A stretch of DNA of 64,000 nucleotides from Patiria pectinifera (Eukaryota > Echinodermata > Asteroidea > Valvatida > Asterinidae), in assembly GCA_029964075.1 (NCBI GenBank), contig CM057138.1, positions 12,704,932 to 12,768,931 on the forward strand. The letters are read 5' to 3'. Below, piece by piece: positions 48,491 to 58,193 of this stretch. The position numbers and the translations under genes are program-made. The number at the start of each line of letters is the position of its first letter. The first letter of the stretch is position 1. Under the pieces are notes generated by a model that did not search any database, had not been told where the DNA came from, and worked only from the letters and a program-made list of their open reading frames with translations.

Positions 48491-50584
48491 CATGTACTGT
48501 ACAATTTCAGCATAACAATTTCACCCTCATACTCTGTGTATACAAAATTTCACAGATAAAATAAACCGAACAAAACAAACTGAACAAAAATTGGTGCGTA
48601 CTCTATTTACAGTTAAAGTGTACTTCACTACAGGTACATTGTACAGGTCTGTGCATGTTTACGAAATTTGTACAAATTATTAGATTCTTACAAAAGTCTA
48701 CATACTTATGTGCACATACCATGTACCATGTGTACATGTACCGTAAACCAGTAATCATGGATGTTATATTAGTGTCCAAAGTTTCACTTGTATAAGGTAC
48801 ATGCATAATATGCTGCAAAAGTTTCAAAATTGAATTTTGTACCAGTATTTAAGAAGTCATCATCAGTGTACTAGGGTTAACTTCTGAGGGGGCACCTCAG
48901 GGTGCATACAGGTACATTTTTCAAGGGGGCAATATATTTTTGTTCAATTCAAGATTTTATTGGGTGGAGGGGGGTGGACATCTGCTTACCACCCACCCAT
49001 CCCCATGGGCTTCACGAGGGGGGGGGTCAACAGGCACTTGCCCCCCTCTTGAAAAGCAAAAAAAATAAAAAACAATAAGGTAGGGAATAATAAAAAAAAA
49101 GAGGCACAGAGTCATATTGCTATTTATTTTAATGGGTTGAAAGGGGGGGGGGGGTAAATGTTCCTGCCCCCTCGTAAAATGATAAATCGAGAATACGCTG
49201 GTAAAGTACCGGTACAGGGATTTCGGGGGGAAATGTGCTTTGCCCCCTCTAGAAAAATCCTGGCGACGCCCATGGCATGCCCCCCCCCCTTCCATCACCA
49301 ACTGATGCACATGCATTATTGTCACTGACGGTACATGTACATGTACTCGGTTGCAGAAAAAAATAATTGCTTCCTGGCCAGCTCTTTTTAATTTGTAGTG
49401 TACTCAATGAGAATGCAGCTCAAATTTGTGACTGATATTACTTGATTTTACACAAAATATCCAAGTTCATAAACAAAGAACCAACAATGTGTAACCATAC
49501 TACTACATGTACATGTATGCTTACTGGTACCAGCACATGTATACTGTACATAAAGGAACCTCACTACACACTTAGGTTCTGACTTTGTATGGTTCTGGCT
49601 TCAAAGCTATCGTCATGATAGTCCATCATTTGCAGCTATCCGAAAAGTAACTGGTGTAATTTTTGTTGAAAAACATACAATGTACTTGGTTGAAAGATAG
49701 GGACTAAACTCCCTGTGAAATTATTCTTTCTGGCAAACTGTCATTTTGAAGTAATCTACGAAAGAAGGCCTTTCCAACGGTGCTTCTTAAGACGCACCAT
49801 AGGAGATTTAAATTAGTAGTTCGTTTTGTTATTTGGCGAAGCGCGCACAAGCATTGGCACGACACACACGCACGCGCGGTTGCTACAATTCATAGGATCA
49901 GTGTGTGACATCGCGTACGGTAGAGCTCTGCAATTCAGGCCTAATTCAAAACATGATTCAGCAGCTTTTGATTTGAAATTGAGATCCTAGAATGCTGTTT
50001 TTCTAAGAATATACAACTGAAGCTGAGCTGAAACTTCATTAGGTTAGTCGTTCAGTACCATTCTTTAGATTTTGTTCAAACGAACAAAATGCACAAATTG
50101 CGAATGATGGACTATATATACTGTGTGGTTCTGGCCTGACTATATTCCATCTTGGGAGAACAGTTTTACACAGCTGAGCGAACTACATGTACATGTACAT
50201 ATGTAATATCCACTACTGTAGCCACCCAAAATAAACCATAAATATGGTCTACTTTGTTTTACACATCATTCATAATGCACCAAAACTGTCACGAAATGCA
50301 TCAGTTGCAAGTAAACGTGTGTACATGTATACATACATACCTGTGCAATTTTGTGTGTACACATGCGTGCTGCCATCTATTCATGTACCGGTACATGTAC
50401 CTGTAGCTAAGGGCTACCGGTATGTTCACACTACCCATGTGGTGCGATAGTTCTAACAGTCTGGCAGTCTGGCTTCTTCAGTCACAGGGATCCTTGAAGC
50501 TGACTGCTGAATTTTGTTTCTTCCAACCTGAGTACCTGGGTGCCTTCCTGAGAATGCTCAGTGATTTGTTGGTGCGGCATCTGA
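48491..50584. other. Intron 1 sequence between satellite complex and nested gene
   Basis: No supported exon. Contains G-run repeats (49003-49275, listed separately), ACATGTAC words and a CpG-rich stretch near 49840-49920. Confidence 0.5.
49003..49275. repeat. G-rich TIR repeat
   Basis: CCATGGGCTTCACGAGG at the left faces the inverted CCTGGCGACGCCCATGG at the right, enclosing several poly-G and poly-C tracts. It resembles the G-run fragments at 16800-17065 and 40780-40850. Probably a degenerate MITE. Confidence 0.4.
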
Positions 50585-50779
50585 CTAGCTGTCCTCGCTA
50601 GTGTTGAGACCATTGTGTCCATTGACACAGTCAGTGGCATCTGGTGGGTTCTGCAAGAGAGGCTCTTCAAGATCAGCATTGTCAGAGTGACTCTCCACTT
50701 CTCCATTGGTCATTGGTGCCTGTACTAATGGTACATCGGTCTCCTCCTGAGAAACAACAGCTTGTTGAGAGGAGGCTTT
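50585..50779 (-). pseudogene. Extra acidic-repeat block: alternative last exon or decayed repeat
   Basis: Encodes 64 residues plus a stop, beginning KASSQQAVVSQEETDV and containing DLEEPLLQNPPDATDC, clearly the same repeat as in the tail of the gene at 53084-54550. TTCAG stands directly before the first codon and the phase is 0, so exon 1 could splice straight to it, giving a different C-terminus; the pyrimidine tract, however, is poor. Between this block and exon 2, another frame (50780-50928) contains ALVEPPSLLD, again repeat-like. So the repeat may once have run on continuously through exon 2 and been interrupted by frameshifts. Both readings are open. Confidence 0.5.
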
Positions 50780-50932
50780 CTGAATATACCATAATTGTCG
50801 TCACCAATACCAACATCAACAAGTGCATCGTGAACAAGAAGATCATTGTGTTTACATGGGACATCAACAATGTGTCCATGTATGTACGTATTGTCTAGCA
50901 AACTTGGTGGCTCGACAAGAGCAAACAAATTC

Positions 50933-51103
50933 TTATCCTAAAGGTGACTGACGACAATCCATTCCCCCATCTGCCTTTGATGCATGCTCCTCAGACTCTT
51001 CCCGAGACCTGATGATGGTGGTCTGTTGTGAGAAGGCACCGTTAACATCACAGCTATCATCACAATTATTCATACGGGCAATTCCGTTAGAATGTGTACA
51101 AGG
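50933..51103 (-). CDS. Nested membrane-protein gene, exon 2
   Basis: Encodes 56 residues and a stop. The acceptor TTTTTTTCCAG lies directly before 51103. Joined in phase 0 to exon 1 (donor at 53078-53083), the peptide completes a third copy of the tail repeat: exon 1 supplies PLLPSLLDAPNC and exon 2 supplies NNCDDSCDV, AFSQQTTII and SREESEEH, matching the order DDSCD..AFLQQAIII..SQEEAED of the preceding copy. This match across the junction is the main evidence for the exon. The last 16 residues diverge from the repeat before the stop at 50933. The intron of 1,980 bp contains two MITEs. Confidence 0.75.
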   Translation of the reverse strand, partial: PCTHSNGIARMNNCDDSCDVNGAFSQQTTIIRSREESEEHASKADGGMDCRQSPLG

Positions 51104-51402
51104 CTGGAAAAAAATGGACAGTTTATGAAATGTTGAATAAAGTAAGCACCAAATAGCCCAAAATGTGGTAGGCCTACATCTAAGGGGACAACAAGAACTT
51201 TCATTTGAATGATGTGCCAGTGAGATGGAATATGGCTGGTGTATTTTTTTGTCAAACAACTGGTACATAAAACATGTGTACATGTATGTACATGTTGTCT
51301 AAAAGTATGGGTTTCAGGTAGGCCCTATTCATTTTATCACTTTGTTTTTACATGTACCGGGTATAGTGCAAAATGCAAGTATTAGGCCAAAACAAAAATA
51401 AG

Positions 51403-51743
51403 TCGGTCTCTGGTCCGCGCGCGCGTCGATTTTAATCATGCGCGTCGATCTTTTTATTTTCAAAAATGTTCCGGTAGCTCCAACAGCGCCCTCTATTTCC
51501 GCACCTCCTCAATTTTTTTTACCAAAGAGCACCAAGGAATGGGAAATTGCACCAAGGCAAATGATCGAAAGCACCAAGGCAAATAATGGAGGACACCAAT
51601 GTACATGAGGACACCAAAAAGGCAAAATAGTACCCACCTTGTCTGTACAATCCAAGCTTGAAGAAAAAAAAAAAAAGCAAAAAAAAAAAAAAAAAGCCGC
51701 GAGGCTGCATCAATTCTGGAACTTTGGTCTGACCAGAGACCGA
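51403..51743. mobile_element. MITE in the nested gene's intron, 341 bp
   Basis: 13-bp perfect terminal inverted repeats TCGGTCTCTGGTC / GACCAGAGACCGA. The interior has CpG-rich CGCGCGCGTCG, several GCACCAAGGC words and long A/T runs. No clear target duplication. Confidence 0.65.
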
Positions 51744-52227
51744 ACATTTTTTTTTTTTGCCTTATTGTGAGTTTTTGTTTAGTACTTCAATGTTTAAACT
51801 TGTACCAAAAATAGGTAGACAAACTGTAACAGATGGTACTGTAATGAAAGTCACCACCATTTAGGGTACTGGAGTGGCCAAAAGGAGATCTTCTTTATTA
51901 CCCTACATAGTAGAGTTAACAGCAAATAAAGGGTTCTTTTATCAAAGGAAGTCCAGTAGAAGGAGACTTTTGAATCAAGACCTCCGAAAAAATAAATGCA
52001 CATGTACATGTACGGTATGCTTTTCATACAAGTATAGCAAAAGTTACCAACGTTTGAACTGCTGCCCCTCCCCACCCCTGACAATAAAAAGCTTTTCAGT
52101 TTCTGTGTATTATGTTGAAACAGACAATGGAATGTGATTAATAATTTTTTTAAAAGGTAGACAGTTGAAACCAATGCTAAACGTTTGACGGTTGAAAGCA
52201 ATGCATTAAGTTGGAGACTCTTTTATG

Positions 52228-53054
52228 TGTGTCCATAGAGCAAGGACCCAAGGAGTCAGAACTCTTGGGCGATTTACATTTTGACCATTAACACACCAAT
52301 CCCCCAGGAATGTCTATAGCTACAGCAGTGTGACCGCAAGCCTTGACCATTCAAAGCGTGAATGCCAGCGGCCTTTGAACATGATGATCATCGTCGCCTT
52401 TTTAGTTGGTAACCAACAACCTCCCTATATGCTGCATAATAAGTCATGTCACGTCGCTGCTCTTTTTTGAAAAATATATTTTACGACAAGATAGGTTTTT
52501 ACAACTGCGCAGTTGTTAGATGTGAGTTATGAACTCAAGTTAGCAATGTGCAGTTGTTGGTGCTTAAAAGCGTTATCTGTCCCTGTAATTTGGAAATAAA
52601 TTGGATTTCTTTCAGAGAAGTTTTTATGTATTTTCAGACATTTTAATTGCCAATATATCATTGATGAAATGTGTTTCTTGGAAAATTTCACAAGTTTTCA
52701 CACAAAAGGTACAGAGCATTTTGTTCTTCATGAAATGATTGTTCCAGTGATGTTGACCACATTTATATACAGTATCATCCAACTGCGAACAAACACTTCA
52801 AAATCATTCATTTTAGCAATGTATGACAACTGCGCATGCGTAGTTGACCACCACGGTACTGTCTACGAAGCCATGCAAACTCCTTTTTCTGGCATTAGTG
52901 AGCGCGGATCTCTATTGTGTCGAGATTAGCGTAGTGAGCAACTGAGCAAGCTGGCGCCAGGTGCTTTCTATTGTAGTTTTCGAGCGCGGTGACCATCATT
53001 TTACTTTTGAAGTCTTGGAGTACAAACTCCTTGGGTCCTTGCTCTATGGTGTGT
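52228..53054. mobile_element. 817-bp TIR element next to a splice donor
   Basis: The element is 52233-53049, with perfect 24-bp terminal inverted repeats beginning CCATAGAGCAAGGACCCAAG. The flanks share TGTGT, a possible 5-bp duplication. Its right end is only 28 bp from the exon 1 donor (GTAAGT, 53078-53083) of the nested gene. An internal pair CAACTGCGCAGTTG (52502-52515) and CAACTGCGCATGCG is noted. No protein; superfamily not assigned. Confidence 0.75.
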
Positions 53055-53083
53055 CAAAGTGCCAAAAATTTAACGAAACTTAC

Positions 53084-54550
53084 CGGTGATTTTCCCATAT
53101 TACCATGTGCTATTGGGCTTAGTCCAGTGATACAGTTAGGGGCATCCAACAGACTAGGCAGAAGAGGCTCTTCAAGATCCTCAGCCTCTTCCTGAGAACT
53201 GATGATGATAGCCTGTTGCAAGAAGGCTTCCTTCATATCACAGCTGTCATCACCACTATTCAGATCATCTTGTGCTGTTGCACTGTGTTGACTGACACAG
53301 TCAGGGACATCCGACAGACTAGGCAGAGGAGGCTCTTCAAGATCCTCAGCCTCTTCCTGAGAATTGATGGTGATAGCCTGTTGCGAGAAGGCATCACAGC
53401 TGTCATCACGACTATTCAGATCATCTTGCGCTATTGCGCTGTGTTGGCTGACACAGACAGGGACATACGACAGACAAGGCAGAGGAGGCTCTGCAAGATT
53501 AAAATCGTTGTCTGATCCACAAGCCAAATGCTGGATCTCTTCTCCATCTGTCTTTGTAGCCTCCTCCTCTACATCAGTCCCTTCAAGGGAAACTATCGGT
53601 ATGGCAACTTGTTGAGATGGGGCTTCTTGAACATCATCATTAGTACTGCGTTCGTTTTCAACAGAATTTGGTAAATTAGGCAGGAGCAGTTCCAATTCTT
53701 CTAGATCAACAAGAAAGGCTGTGGTGTCATCAGTAATGTGGCAGGGGATGAATTGGTGTTCTTTTCTCTTGGGGTTTACAGCCAGATTTTTTCCTTCAGC
53801 GATTGCAGGACTGTCTTCATCTGAATTTGGAAAATTAGGCAGGGGCAGTTCTGATTCTTCTAGATTGACAAGAAAGGCTGGAGGGGGGATTGAGGGAGAT
53901 GAACTTTCAGCTGCACTCCTCAAGCTTGTCTTGTCAGGATGTTGTGGTAATAATGGCTCCTCAGGAAGACCAGTGGCTGTCATGGTATGGTCTTCAGACT
54001 GATCATCAAAATCCTCCAATGACTGCTGGTCCTGCGTGGCTTCTCCAAACCTGTATCTATCACTGCCGGTGGCATCAGTAGGATGGCAGGGGGTGGATTC
54101 GTGTTCTTTATTCTTGGGGTCTACAGCCACATTTTCTCCATGATCGTTTGCAGGACTGTCTTCTGTCAGGGGAAATGGTATAGCCTGCTGGATCACATCT
54201 GCCTCAGTGCAGTGGCTTGGATTCGCATCTGGGCCATCCATGCATATTTTAACCTCATCCACAGTTTGATCAGTTGCTGGGCTAATTTCTCGCCGAATTG
54301 GCTCATCAACAGTCATGCAGATTGCAGCCTCATTTGGATGTACATCATGTACTGGTATTGGCTCCCCTTCAGTTACCGGTACCAAAGTGTGACTCTCCTG
54401 ATTTACAAGCTCCGGTGGTTTCTGCATTGGTACCAGTATTTGTCGCAAACAATATTTGCACATGTATATCACAACCAGTAATACAATTATGGAGAGGATA
54501 ACTAATATAATCACAAGTACAGGTACACCTACGCTGTCTGAAGGTGTCAT
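53084..54550 (-). CDS. Nested gene exon 1: membrane protein with acidic repeat tail (unrecognised)
   Basis: 489 residues up to the donor GTAAGT at 53078-53083. The start is well supported: ACCATG context, with an in-frame stop five codons upstream. Residues 9-31 are one hydrophobic segment (VPVLVIILVILS...), followed by K32 and R36, so a six-residue exoplasmic N-terminus and a cytosolic tail are expected; there is no cleavable signal. The tail (about 450 residues) is acidic, low in order and repetitive: AFLVNLEESELPLPNFPNS at 225 and its copy at 278; KNLAVNPKRKEH at 254 and a relative at 139; EPPLPCLSYVP, EPPLPSLSDVP and EPLLPSLLDAP at 354, 406 and 461. Most repeats step by about 53 residues. 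Continues into exon 2. Lies in NOS1AP intron 1 on the same strand. I do not know its family; a receptor-like or scaffold role is only a guess. Confidence 0.8.
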
Positions 54551-54566
54551 GGTGAACTCTTTTCAA

Positions 54567-55639
54567 AGTCCCCGAGTCTCTTTGAGCACTTCAATACTCC
54601 AAATCTGATAAATAATGAACAGCAAACCTAACATTACGTACACCACACATACCGGTACATGTAGACGAAATATACAGTACATGGATACCCGGTACCTGTA
54701 CAATCATGGTACAATCGTACTGCAACGCAATGCAGTAAAAAGACCTACAGATGTATGCAACAGTTCCACAGTACAGTTACCAGTAGCGCGGTACATGTCG
54801 TATTAACCAAAATAAAATAGCAGCGTACCCCGCCCAGTATATGGTAGAGTCTGCAAATGGTATCAAGCTGGCCAATACCGGTACCGGTACCTACCGGTAC
54901 AGCGCATGGGGATACGAACACGTACCGGTACATACATTTAGCTGCACGCATCAATGATTTTCCATACTTCACTATACTCATGAGTCTCAATGCAAAATAG
55001 TACCCACACCAAATTTCCCAAACAGAACCTTTATAAGGGCCTACAGGTATATCTGCCAGTGCATAAGAAAACAAACATTCACCAAATTATCATTTATTAC
55101 AGCAAAAGAGGTGTTTCAACAGTGTTCTAGCCAGGGTGAAATGTAACAATAGTGTAAGGGCATTTAGCTCCGAGGACTATAATACTAATGCGAGCGCAGA
55201 GTGCGAACCTCTTGTGGCGTGGGAATACTCTAGAGATGCTGTGCAATCTTAGGCAATTCCTGGCCACATTTTTTTTGAGCAGAAGTTTTTTCAATTGTAA
55301 GGAGATTTTTTGTTTCATGTGTTTGAAATATACAGTAGCCTACCGATACTCTTGCTCTTATAAACTTTCTTCTGTAACTTACACGTACATGTAGTTGAAC
55401 CATATATTTTCAAAGTCAGTGCATGTATATATATTTTTTTTGGGGGGGGGGAGGAATTGTGCCGAACAGTATGCCTAATTTGTACATTGTTGGAAGGATG
55501 CTTTCTGATTTCACCTACCAGTAGGCCCTATTACATGTAGTTCCTCAATGATTTGTCCAAAGTGGAGATTTAAGTTTGAAACTTAATAAAACTAAAACAG
55601 AGGAATCAATTAGGCGTACTGGTACCGGTACCTCCTGAA
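54567..55639. other. Upstream region of the nested gene, nothing recognised
   Basis: Should contain the nested gene's 5' UTR and promoter, but no core motif stands out. Dense TACCGGTACCGGTA words occur at 54870-54935. Confidence 0.45.
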
Positions 55640-56032
55640 TGAATCATAATAATAATAATAATAACAGGTTCTTATATAGCGCTTTTAACTAAGATCAAAG
55701 CACTTTACATTATTATTACCTGTACCCTTAATCATTGGGCCAACTAAACATTCCATATAGGCCTACCATCTCAGCTCCCTGGGGAGTATAGGCTACAGCT
55801 GGATGCTGCCTGTTAGGCTCAAAGAAGCTAATTCAATCACAATAACCATCACTGCCCACATACATGTAGGTACCCATTTACTCCTGGGTGGAGAGAAGCA
55901 ATGAGTGACAAAGTGCCTTGCGCAAGGGCACACGCACCATGACCCCGCCAAGACTCGAACCCATGACCTGCAGCTTTACCCACAGACCACGAATCAGTGC
56001 CCTTAACCACGAGGCCACAGCACTCTGAATCA
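55640..56032 (-). mobile_element. tRNA-derived SINE, full length, 379 bp
   Basis: The element is 55647-56025 on the minus strand with the 7-bp duplication TGAATCA (55640-55646, 56026-56032). The head has A box TGGCCTCGTGGTTAAGGGCA and B box GGTTCGAGTCT. The body contains GTGTGCCCTTGCGCAAGGCA and CACCCAGGAGTAAATGGGTA. The 3' end reads AGCGCTATATAAGAACC and then a (TTA)n tail, as in SINEs moved by L2/CR1-type LINEs. All modules are present, so it is a complete copy. Confidence 0.93.
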
Positions 56033-57756
56033 GGCGAAGAATATTGAATAATTTGGTCGTCTGTGTTTCTCTCTCATTTTTTTGTAAGTAATTTGCAAGT
56101 TTTAGGCCCTTCCTTTTTTACAGATACTTTCTTGGTTTTAGAGTCCACTTTCCAGTTTCAAATTGAAAAGTAGGGCTAAACGTACAATGTACAGTATGTA
56201 CATGTAGTTTAGATTTTAAGTTTGAAAATAAAACCATTGATCGGCAGATGGGTGGCACTGATAAATTGTAAAAATTTGTAATCTTCATAGTTCATAAGGT
56301 AGGCCTATATGTGTGCATACTACATGTACACAAGTCCCTGACAGAAAAAAGTAATCGGTGATTGTACATGTAATTTGCACAAATTGGTAAGTGTACATAG
56401 GGGGACATGCAACCCCCCAAAAAAAAAAAAAAATCACTGCCCCCAGAAACTTGGAAATTTGGCAATCATAGACGATTAGGAATTTTCACATAAAAAGGCC
56501 TTTTCTTCACATTTTAAATGTATTTGTTTATTTTAACAAACCGTGGAATGCGTAAAGCAACCTACATTGTAAGTTCAGTGACCATGAATTCAGTTTTGAA
56601 CTTGTAACACCACACTGTGTTCCCCCTTCTCCCCCCCCCCCCCCAAGTTATTTTGAAACAGTAGAAATGCTGTTAGATTGTTTTTAAGAAAGTACAACCC
56701 TTGACCGCAAATGGTGTGGTCAAAAGAGCACTGTGTGACACTCTGGTGACATGGATGTACATTTGTATACACGTAGACGTGTGGACTGCACAGCTCAAAA
56801 CAGCATGTGGGCAATTCCACCGTGACTGACATTACAATTTTACTAATTATGAATATCAAATCACCTCTTACATGTATGTCCAGTGTTTTGGAGTACTCAT
56901 ACTCGTACTCCACATGTCGAAATTGTACTCGATCATCAAAGTACTCGTACTCGAATAACAGTAGGCTACTCGATAAAACAACGTACTCATACTCGAATAG
57001 CAGTAGGCCTACTCGATAAAAAAAGGGTATAGCACTTACGTACACGTACGTTACCACAGCCTTATTTTATCGATTCTTTGAGGTTCAAATGATCGATTAC
57101 GGAGAAATCGAAATGTTCTCTACATGTACTCTATGCACGTCCGTACAAACACAATCAACAGCTACCGGTAGCCGTGACTGGGTCTGTACATTGTATATGT
57201 CTGACTGGGCCTGGGCCAATTACCCACAATGACCCATTTGCCGTATGTGGGCACAATGGCCGATCATTGTACACACTGTACGCTGAGGTGTTCCTCACAA
57301 TGGGCGTATGATTAACTTGGGTGATTGGAGCAAAGCCGTTTTCTGAACTCCGGTTTCGGTCCTATAATACATGTTCGTGTCAAGCCCCAATGCCAATGTG
57401 CATGAATGGAAAAAGAGACACAATATCCGACATGGGGGAGGGGTTCACGTCCTTACATTACAAAACAAACTATCCAGAACTTCTGAGGAAATATGAATGA
57501 CATTGTTAAAATGTGAAAAATACATGTATACGTGTATGTATACGTGTAACATGCATTTTATTTTGTAATACCGGTAAATCAGTGTAGCCTATAGATGTTG
57601 TACAGTGTATTTACATACACCGGTACCTGTTTACATACATGTACCTGGTACATTTTCCTGAACAATTCTTCAAGGATTTATAAATTAAGCTTCTTCCTGT
57701 GTACAATGTACGTGTGGAACTTCAGGTTTCACAAGTCCCGGCACATTATATTTTTT
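56033..57756. other. Intron 1 sequence, no gene
   Basis: Non-coding. Holds the 42-bp tandem repeat at 56941-57025, homopolymer runs near 56418-56433 and 56630-56644, and ACATGTAC words. Confidence 0.5.
56893..57025. repeat. GTACTCGTACTCG tandem repeat
   Basis: Two clear 42-43-bp units (56941-56982, 56983-57025) containing GTACTCGTACTCGAATA and TAGGCTACTCGATAAA, preceded by a degenerate third (56893-56940). The ORF on the minus strand here is repeat translation. Confidence 0.8.
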
Positions 57757-58193
57757 GTACTGTAACGGGACCTTATTGGGTTCTTGTCCTCCGAGTCCGG
57801 CCAAACGCAAGAAAAGGGGACAAACACACAGGATTTCCAACTTCTGAAGAAACTCTTATTTATTAGGCACAACAACTCTGTGGTCAACCTGCCACACTGC
57901 TACCAGTACCACGACTGCTGATTCCCAGCATAGAAATACACACAGTCTGCACGAATGTATACAATTGTAACAACTTGCAATGACCCCGGCATTTTGCCAA
58001 ACCTTTCCCGCGTCCCCCAACAAAAGAAACCCACTTAAGCAACCTACACCGTATTTCCGGAGCCTATTTCCGGAGCGCGCGCCAGCCAGACCCAAAACCA
58101 GGTCAGGCTTGCGCCGCTGGAGCCCCTCCGCCGGAGCACCAGCGCTAGAAAGCAATGACAACAAAAATGTGCATAGACTGTCCGTTACAGTAC
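57757..58193. mobile_element. Solo LTR of an LTR retrotransposon
   Basis: 57761-58189 (429 bp) begins TGTAACGG and ends CCGTTACA, the short inverted ends usual for long terminal repeats. It is flanked by the 4-bp duplication GTAC (57757-57760, 58190-58193). No internal region or second LTR was found nearby, so it is a fossil left by recombination between two LTRs. Ty3/Gypsy-type is likely from duplication length and termini, but not certain. Confidence 0.75.

Noticed and set aside
53216-54481. Plus-strand ORFs opposite the nested gene
   Set aside because: Shadows of the repetitive minus-strand coding exon; no own signals.
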